From Shimia_B sp038525525 (GTDB lineage Bacteria > Pseudomonadota > Alphaproteobacteria > Rhodobacterales > Rhodobacteraceae), in contig JBCBHO010000001.1 of NCBI GenBank assembly GCA_038525525.1, positions 558,001 to 622,000 of the forward strand: a DNA stretch of 64,000 nucleotides. Direction: 5' to 3'. This document shows, one piece after another, positions 58,925-64,000 of this stretch. The notes beneath the pieces were generated by a model, which had not been told where the DNA came from, did not search any database, and saw nothing but the letters and a program-made list of their open reading frames with translations. Position 1 is the stretch's first letter. Every line of letters begins with the position of its first letter. The position numbers and the translations under genes were made by a program.

Positions 58925-59815
58925 TCAGCCCTTCGTGGCGCTGGGCGCCGGAGTGATTTCCCGCTTTTTCTGTGCCTCGCGGAAGGTGATGTAGCTCACG
59001 GCGGCCACGATCATGAGCCCGCCCAGGATGACGAAGCTGTCGACCGGCTCTCCGAAGAGCAGGAGGCCCACCAAAGTGGCCCAGACGAGCTGCAGGAAGT
59101 GGACGGGCTGCGTCACCGTGAGCGGCGCGGCCTGGAAGGCGAGCGTCATCGTGTAATGCCCCGCCGTGGCGAAGGCCGCGACGAGGAAGAGCCAGGCGAG
59201 GTCGCCCCCGCTCGGCGTGACCCAGACCGCGGCGGCGAATGGCGCAAGCGCCACGGGCACCATCACCGAGAGCATGCCCACGACCATTGCAGGGCTCGCG
59301 CGATCCGCCAGCACCTTGGCCAGGAGATAGGACGCCGCGAAGAAGGCCGTGGTGCCCAGCATGGTGATGTGGGCGAGCTCCACCTCGCGAAAGCCCGGCC
59401 GCAGGATCACAAAGACACCGAGGAGGGCCACGCAGATCGCGAGGATCCGCCGCACGGCGAGGCGCTCGCCGAGAAAGAGCGCCGCGGCGATGGTGACCCC
59501 GATGGGCGTGAGGTAGCCCATGGCGGAGACCTCCGCGACCGGCAGGATGCCCATGGCATAGAACCAGAGGATCACGCCCAGCGCATGGGCGGCCCCGCGC
59601 AAGCCGAAGAGGCCGAGCGTCTCCCGCGAAAGACCCTCGCGGGCCATGGGTCCTATCATGGGAAGGAGGAATACGAGGCCGAGGACATAGCGCAGGAAAG
59701 CTGCCTCGGCGGCGGGGACGCGCCCGCCCAAATGCTTCACGACGGCCGCGACCCCCACGAAGAGAAGCCCGGTGATGACCATCCAGAAGACGCCGAGGAG
59801 GGGCCGTTGCCGCAT
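58925..59815 (-). CDS. EamA/DMT-family transporter
   Basis: 296 residues, ten helices in two EamA repeats (FLRYVLGLVFLLPM and SYLLAKVLADRAS regions). RhaT/S-adenosylmethionine-uptake-like DMT carriers; substrate unknown. ATG chosen at the first helix; upstream in-frame codons run through a hairpin array. Expressed from a minus-strand promoter beyond those hairpins or by read-through from yebC. Confidence 0.88.
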   Translation of the reverse strand: MRQRPLLGVFWMVITGLLFVGVAAVVKHLGGRVPAAEAAFLRYVLGLVFLLPMIGPMAREGLSRETLGLFGLRGAAHALGVILWFYAMGILPVAEVSAMGYLTPIGVTIAAALFLGERLAVRRILAICVALLGVFVILRPGFREVELAHITMLGTTAFFAASYLLAKVLADRASPAMVVGMLSVMVPVALAPFAAAVWVTPSGGDLAWLFLVAAFATAGHYTMTLAFQAAPLTVTQPVHFLQLVWATLVGLLLFGEPVDSFVILGGLMIVAAVSYITFREAQKKREITPAPSATKG

Positions 59816-59857
59816 GGCAGCACCCTGCCTCTGGGCTCGAGTATCTGCAAGCAGCGC

Positions 59858-60007
59858 CAAATTCCTTGCGAAGGAATTTGCAAAACTCTTGCGAAGAGTT
59901 TTGGCGGCGGCAGCGCAGCGCACAGCGTGAGGATCAGCGGGCGGACCTGGCGGCGCGGGCACAAATTCCTTCGCAAGGAATTTGCAAGACTTTTCGCAAA
60001 AGTCTTG
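59858..60007. repeat. Four perfect 10-bp hairpins in two tandem pairs
   Basis: Each unit has a 10-bp perfect stem and a 3-nt loop (GCG or CGC): 59858-59880, 59881-59903, 59962-59984 and 59985-60007. Units 1 and 3 share the arm CAAATTCCTT; units 2 and 4 have CAAAACTCTT and CAAGACTTTT. They occupy the gap between yebC (stop at 60013) and the DMT gene and probably form terminators in both directions. Confidence 0.85.
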
Positions 60008-60012
60008 GACGC

Positions 60013-60765
60013 TCAGCCCGCCGCTTCGAGCTCCGCGGCGACATCGTCGCTCACTTCCAGATTGGCCGTCACGCGCTGGACGTCATCGTCGTCTTCCAGC
60101 ACTTCCATGAGCCGCATCACCTTCTGCACGCCCTCGAGATCGAGCTCCGTGGTCGTCTGCGGCTTCCAGATGAGCTTTGTCGACTCCGCCTCCCCGAGAT
60201 CGGCTTCCAGCGCGTCAGACACCGCCGCGAGATCGGTGTCCGCGCAGTAGATGAAGTGCCCCTCCTCGGAGGTCTCCACATCCTCTGCGCCCGCCTCCAA
60301 TGCGGCCATCATGATCGTGTCCTCGTCGCCCGCATCAGCCGGGTAGACCACCTCACCCTTGCGGTCGAACATGAAGCTCACCGACCCTGTCTCGCCCAGG
60401 TTCCCGCCCGCCTTCGAGAAGGTGGAGCGGACGTTCGAGGCCGTACGGTTCCGGTTGTCGGTCATCGTCTCCACGATGATCGCAATCCCGCCGGGCCCGT
60501 AGCCCTCGTAGCGGATCTCTTCGTAATCCTCGCCGTCCCCGCCCGTGGCCTTCGAGATCGCGCGCTCGATATTGTCCTTGGGCATGGAGTTCGATTTGGC
60601 CTCTTTCACGGCGAGCCGGAGGCGCGGGTTCTTCTCGGGGTCCGGGTCGCCCATCTTGGCGGCCACGGTGATTTCCTTGGAAAGCCGCGAGAAGAGCTTG
60701 GCGCGCAGCTTGTCCTGACGCCCCTTGCGATGCTGGATATTCGCCCATTTGGAATGGCCTGCCAT
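60013..60765 (-). CDS. yebC: YebC/PmpR-family protein
   Basis: 250 residues. MAGHSKWANIQHRKGRQD is the canonical start; the family YGPGGIAIIVETMTDNRNRTASNVR and KAGGNLGETGSVSFMFDRKG blocks are intact. YebC proteins act in translation of difficult (e.g. proline-rich) stretches or as DNA-binding regulators. Cytoplasmic. Its transcript meets the hairpin array just past the stop. Confidence 0.96.
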   Translation of the reverse strand: MAGHSKWANIQHRKGRQDKLRAKLFSRLSKEITVAAKMGDPDPEKNPRLRLAVKEAKSNSMPKDNIERAISKATGGDGEDYEEIRYEGYGPGGIAIIVETMTDNRNRTASNVRSTFSKAGGNLGETGSVSFMFDRKGEVVYPADAGDEDTIMMAALEAGAEDVETSEEGHFIYCADTDLAAVSDALEADLGEAESTKLIWKPQTTTELDLEGVQKVMRLMEVLEDDDDVQRVTANLEVSDDVAAELEAAG

Positions 60766-60880
60766 GGGTCTCTCCCGGTAGCGCTGTGTCGTGTCGCGCG
60801 TGTATAGGTCACCCCCGAGACCGCTCGCAAGGCCCGATGACCGAGCGCCCAAGCGACCACACTGCCCGGAGGAGACGCCC

Positions 60881-61372
60881 ATGCTTTCGACCCTCGCCGA
60901 CATCGCCGATCTTCTCGCCGCGGCGGGGGTGATCGCGTCGCTCCTCTTTCTCGCCTTCGAGCTTCGGGTCTAGAACCGCGAGACCGGGCTCGCCAATTGG
61001 CGCCACCTTCTCGAAAGCCTCACGGCCATCAAGGCCGTGACGAACGATCCGCACATGGCCGATCTCATCACCCGCGGACAGGCCGATTACAGCGCCCTGA
61101 CGCCTGCCGAAAAGCTCGCCTTCGGCAATTGGCTCGAGCAGGGCATCCACATCATCGGCAGTTTCGAAAAGCATTCTGGCACCGTCCCCCGCGCCATGCG
61201 CGATGTCAGCCTTGCCACCCATAATCTGATGCTCGATCACCTGCGGACGCCCGGCGCCCGGCAATGGTGGCAGGAGGCCCGTCCGCGCGGGCGCTTCATG
61301 CCCAACACCGCCCGCGCCATCGACAGGATGCAGGCGGAGGGCGTTGCCCCCATCGGGCCGCATCTCGGATAA
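60881..61372 (+). pseudogene. Conserved-type membrane-anchored protein interrupted by one in-frame amber stop
   Basis: Starting at ATG after CGGAGGAG, residues 1-30 give a membrane anchor (LLAAAGVIASLLFLAFELRV), then TAG at 60971-60973, then 132 in-frame codons (NRETGLANWRHLLESL ... RAIDRMQAEGVAPIG) to a normal stop. A single C-to-T change from CAG would restore one 163-residue protein. No frameshift or other defect is seen, so it is a recent null allele, a sequencing error, or readthrough. No family name is claimed. Confidence 0.7.
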
Positions 61373-61411
61373 GCTCTTGATCCCCGCGCGCCTTGTCGCA
61401 AGTGTCGCGCC

Positions 61412-63190
61412 ATGACGCCGGACCAAATCATTCTTTTCAGCCTCTTCGCCGTCGTCTTCGCACTTCTCCTCTGGGGCCGTTTTCGCTACGATCTCGTCGC
61501 CTTCGGCGCACTCATGGCTGGCGTGGTGGCCGGCGTCGTCCCGAGCGCGGATGCCTTCGCGGGCTTCGGTCATCCGGCCACCCTCGTGGTCGCGTTGGTG
61601 CTCATCGTCTCGGCCGGGCTCGTGCGCTCGGGTGCCGTCTTTCTCATCACGCGAACCCTTGTCGAGCCCGACCGGCCCCTTGCCGGTCACATCACGCTCA
61701 TGGGCGCGGTGGGCGGGATCCTTTCGGCTTTCATGAACAACGTCGCGGCCCTCGCGCTCCTCATGCCCGTGGACATCCAGACCGCGCGAAAGGCGGGCCG
61801 CGCCGTGGGGCTCACGCTCATGCCGCTTTCCTTCGCCACGATCCTCGGTGGCATGATCACCCTCATCGGCACCCCGCCCAACATCATCATCGCCTCGATC
61901 CGGGAAGAAGCGCTGGGCGCGCCCTTCCGCATGTTCGATTTCGCGCCCGTGGGCGGGGTGGCCGCGCTGGCCGGTATCGCCTTCGTCGCGCTGGTGGGCT
62001 GGCGCCTCATCCCGTCCCGCGAGGGCCACGGCGCGGGCTCCATCGCCGAAGACTTCGCCGAATACGTGGCGGAGCTCACAGTGCCCGACGACAGCACACT
62101 CATCGGAACCCGCGTGGGCGCGCTCGAAGACGAGGCGGAAAAGGCCGATGTCGCCATCCTCGGCCTCGTTCAGGACGGCAAGCGGCGCTACGGCAGCGCG
62201 CAAAACGCCGTCATCCGCCCGGGTGACGCCCTCGTCATCGAAGCGAGCCCGGAGGCGCTCGACGAATTCCGCACGGCGCTCAAGCTGCGCGTCTCCGACC
62301 AGAAACGCGAGGACGCCCTCAAGGCGGGCGGCGACGGGCTCAGCGTATTCGAGGTGGTCGTCCAGGACAGCTCCCGCATCCGCGGCAAGAGCGCCCAGAC
62401 CATCGGCCTCTCCTGGCGCCAACGCACGGTGCTCATGGGCATCTCCCGCCGCGGGACACGCATCACCAAGCAGATCCGGAAGACCGAGACCCGCACCGGC
62501 GACATCCTCCTGCTCCTCGCCCCCACCGAGGCCGTGCAGGACGTGACGGACTGGCTGGGCGTGCTGCCCCTCGCCGATCGCGGGCTCGCCGTGACCGAGA
62601 ACTCAAAGACCTGGCTCGCCATCGGGCTCTTTGCCGCGGCGGTGGTCGCGGCGTCCTTCGGGCTGATCTACCTGCCCGTGGCGCTCGGGCTCGTGGTGGT
62701 CGGGTTCATCCTCGCCAAGATCCTGCCCATCACGGAGATCTACGATCACATCGAGTGGCCGGTGGTGGTGCTGCTGGGCTCGATGATCCCGCTCGGCGCG
62801 GCGCTCGAGACCTCGGGCGGCACCGAGCTTCTGGCCGGCGCACTCATCTCGCTCACGGAGGGATTGCCCGCCTGGGCGATCCTCACAGTGCTCATGCTCG
62901 TGACGATGACGCTGTCGGACGTGCTCAACAATACCGCGACGACCATCGTGGCCGCGCCCGTGGGCATCGAGATGGCGCGCACGCTCGAGGTCTCGCCCGA
63001 TCCCTTTCTCATGGCTGTGGCGGTGGCGGCCTCGGCGGCGTTCCTCACCCCCATAGGTCACAAGAACAACACGCTCGTCCTCGGGCCGGGCGGCTACGGC
63101 TTCGGGGACTACTGGCGCATGGGACTGCCGCTGGAGATCCTGATCGTGGCTGTCTCGATCCCGACGCTCCTCGTCGTCTGGCCGCTGTAA
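61412..63190 (+). CDS. DASS/SLC13-family permease with RCK_C domains
   Basis: 592 residues. Helical halves at residues 5-205 and 400-590 carry HATLVVALV-like (HPATLVVALVLIVSAGLV), FMNNVAALALLMPV and NNTATTIVAAPVGIEMA signatures; between them are two TrkA_C (RCK_C) domains (residues 215-380). Sodium-coupled uptake of sulfate or dicarboxylates is the family norm; the RCK domains may bind a nucleotide regulator. Convergent with a second DASS gene. Confidence 0.92.
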   Translation: MTPDQIILFSLFAVVFALLLWGRFRYDLVAFGALMAGVVAGVVPSADAFAGFGHPATLVVALVLIVSAGLVRSGAVFLITRTLVEPDRPLAGHITLMGAVGGILSAFMNNVAALALLMPVDIQTARKAGRAVGLTLMPLSFATILGGMITLIGTPPNIIIASIREEALGAPFRMFDFAPVGGVAALAGIAFVALVGWRLIPSREGHGAGSIAEDFAEYVAELTVPDDSTLIGTRVGALEDEAEKADVAILGLVQDGKRRYGSAQNAVIRPGDALVIEASPEALDEFRTALKLRVSDQKREDALKAGGDGLSVFEVVVQDSSRIRGKSAQTIGLSWRQRTVLMGISRRGTRITKQIRKTETRTGDILLLLAPTEAVQDVTDWLGVLPLADRGLAVTENSKTWLAIGLFAAAVVAASFGLIYLPVALGLVVVGFILAKILPITEIYDHIEWPVVVLLGSMIPLGAALETSGGTELLAGALISLTEGLPAWAILTVLMLVTMTLSDVLNNTATTIVAAPVGIEMARTLEVSPDPFLMAVAVAASAAFLTPIGHKNNTLVLGPGGYGFGDYWRMGLPLEILIVAVSIPTLLVVWPL

Positions 63191-63194
63191 GGCA

Positions 63195-63219
63195 CCACGA
63201 ATTTTTGCAAAATTCGTGG
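63195..63219. terminator. Bidirectional hairpin between convergent DASS genes
   Basis: CCACGAATTTT (63195-63205) and AAAATTCGTGG (63209-63219) form an 11-bp perfect stem with loop TGC, 5 bp after the plus-strand stop and 13 bp before the minus-strand stop. Same design as the array near 59.9 kb. Confidence 0.75.
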
Positions 63220-63231
63220 GCGCCAGAGGTG

Positions 63232-64000
63232 TCAGAGCGGCCAGATGAACGGAATGACCGCGGACGCCAGGAGACCTACCGACAGGTTGAGCGGGATGCC
63301 CACGCGCAGAAAGTCGGTGAACTTGTACCCGCCGGGCCCGTAGACCAGCATGTTGGTCTGGTAGCCGATGGGCGTGGCAAAGCTGCAGGACGCCGCCACC
63401 ATGACCGCCACCACGAGGCCCCGAGGATCGAGACCCACGGCCGTGGCCAGACCGATGGCGATGGGCGTCACCACCACGGCCACGGCATTGTTCGAGACCG
63501 TCTCGGTGAGGATCGAGGTCAGCAGGTAGACCGCCCAAACGATGAGGAAGGGTGACAGGCCGGAGAGCGCCGGGGCCACCGAGTTCACGATGAGCGCCAC
63601 CGCGCCCGAGGCTTCGAGCGCCGCGCCAATGGCCAGCATGGCGAATATGAGCGCGAGGAGGCGCCCGTCCACGAAGGAGAACGCCTCGTCGGCATCGATG
63701 CAGCGCGTCAGGAAAACCACCGCCACGGCGATCACCGCGAGCATGAAGATCGGCGCGAGCCCGAGGCCCGCGGCCAGGACGAGCCCGCCCAGCGCTGCCA
63801 GCACGATGGGCGCATGGCTGCGCCGGTAAGCGCGCTCGCTCGGGGCCGTCACGTCCACGAGCCCCATGTCGGTTGCGAGCCGCTGGATATCCTCCGGCGC
63901 CCCCTCGAGCAGGAGCGTGTCCCCCACCTGCACGACGAGATCGTCGAGCTGGCGGCCGATATTCTGCGAACGACGGTGCACGGCCAGCGGGTAGACCCCG
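63232..64000 (-). CDS. Second DASS/SLC13 permease (N-terminus beyond window)
   Basis: 256 residues of the C-terminal part are visible. An RCK_C remnant (VGDTLLLEGAPEDIQRLATD) precedes the second membrane half with ETVSNNAVAVVVTPIAIGLA and CSFATPIGYQTNMLVYGPGGY. Paralogous in design to the convergent gene but clearly diverged, so not a recent tandem duplicate. The start lies past the right edge. Confidence 0.9.
   Translation of the reverse strand, partial: GVYPLAVHRRSQNIGRQLDDLVVQVGDTLLLEGAPEDIQRLATDMGLVDVTAPSERAYRRSHAPIVLAALGGLVLAAGLGLAPIFMLAVIAVAVVFLTRCIDADEAFSFVDGRLLALIFAMLAIGAALEASGAVALIVNSVAPALSGLSPFLIVWAVYLLTSILTETVSNNAVAVVVTPIAIGLATAVGLDPRGLVVAVMVAASCSFATPIGYQTNMLVYGPGGYKFTDFLRVGIPLNLSVGLLASAVIPFIWPL

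Noticed and set aside
59858..60007. CRISPR-like repeat array
   Set aside because: Only four units, palindromic throughout, two different stems, no unique spacers of regular length and no cas genes.

Overview
The window is a high-GC chromosomal segment of a marine, Roseobacter-like alphaproteobacterium (Rhodobacteraceae). The case rests on gene content: a DddL-type DMSP lyase, an HpsN-like dehydrogenase, a short 445-residue ProS, ThyX, an LdtR/PetP-like MarR regulator, DUF1194, DUF4174, DUF6497 and DUF2937 proteins, and a propionyl-CoA to succinyl-CoA locus. No rRNA, tRNA, CRISPR array, transposase or integrase was seen. Most of the sequence is ordinary, tightly packed chromosome with many 1-8 bp start/stop overlaps.

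Layout. 1-7.7 kb: an HpsN/HisD-family dehydrogenase (cut by the left edge), a GPH-type symporter, an alpha/beta hydrolase divergent from an ArsR-SRPBCC fusion regulator over a symmetric operator, SRPBCC and MAPEG genes, an MFS exporter and a PaaI thioesterase. 8-10 kb: thrS. 10.4-12.9 kb: a complete four-gene bufferin-type RiPP cluster (DUF2282 precursor, MNIO/DUF692 enzyme, DUF2063 partner, DoxX membrane protein). 13-17 kb: Spx/ArsC-like, cspA, thyX, then a surface lipoprotein paired with a Slam-type outer-membrane translocator. 17-25.8 kb: gloA, a VWA/DUF1194 protein, a tautomerase, MarR, sdhE, an XRE regulator, aspartate aminotransferase, a histidine kinase with a degenerate receiver, MATE and DUF2461.

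25.9-32.6 kb: dddL, parE, an AT-richer insertion coding a two-TM/GAF protein and a 63-residue protein, a degraded PCuAC-like copper protein, an HExxH lipoprotein, a DMT protein and an Ldh_2 oxidoreductase. 32.6-37.5 kb: lolD, lolC/E, a DUF2937-peroxiredoxin fusion that lacks the peroxidatic cysteine, proS, GNAT. 37.7-44.5 kb: a fasciclin protein with a strong terminator, AI-2E family permease, hda-like, ppk1, VOC, ppx. 44.5-57.5 kb: a long minus-strand block from a small secreted protein to pccB. It holds djlA, methylmalonyl-CoA mutase, pccA and pccB, interrupted by an AT-richer orphan membrane gene and a possible 21-codon ORF. 57.7-64 kb: Bcr/CflA exporter, DMT transporter, yebC, a gene carrying one in-frame amber codon, and two convergent DASS/SLC13 permeases, the second cut by the right edge.

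How the parts fit together: pccA/pccB and mcm convert propionyl-CoA to succinyl-CoA, useful to a cell that makes acrylate or propionyl-CoA from DMSP. The bufferin cluster is the most unusual system and is expected to make a periplasmic copper-sequestering modified peptide. The Slam pair would export a lipoprotein to the cell surface. Five short perfect hairpins (four near 59.9 kb, one at 63.2 kb) share a 10-11 bp stem and 3-nt loop and probably act as terminators.
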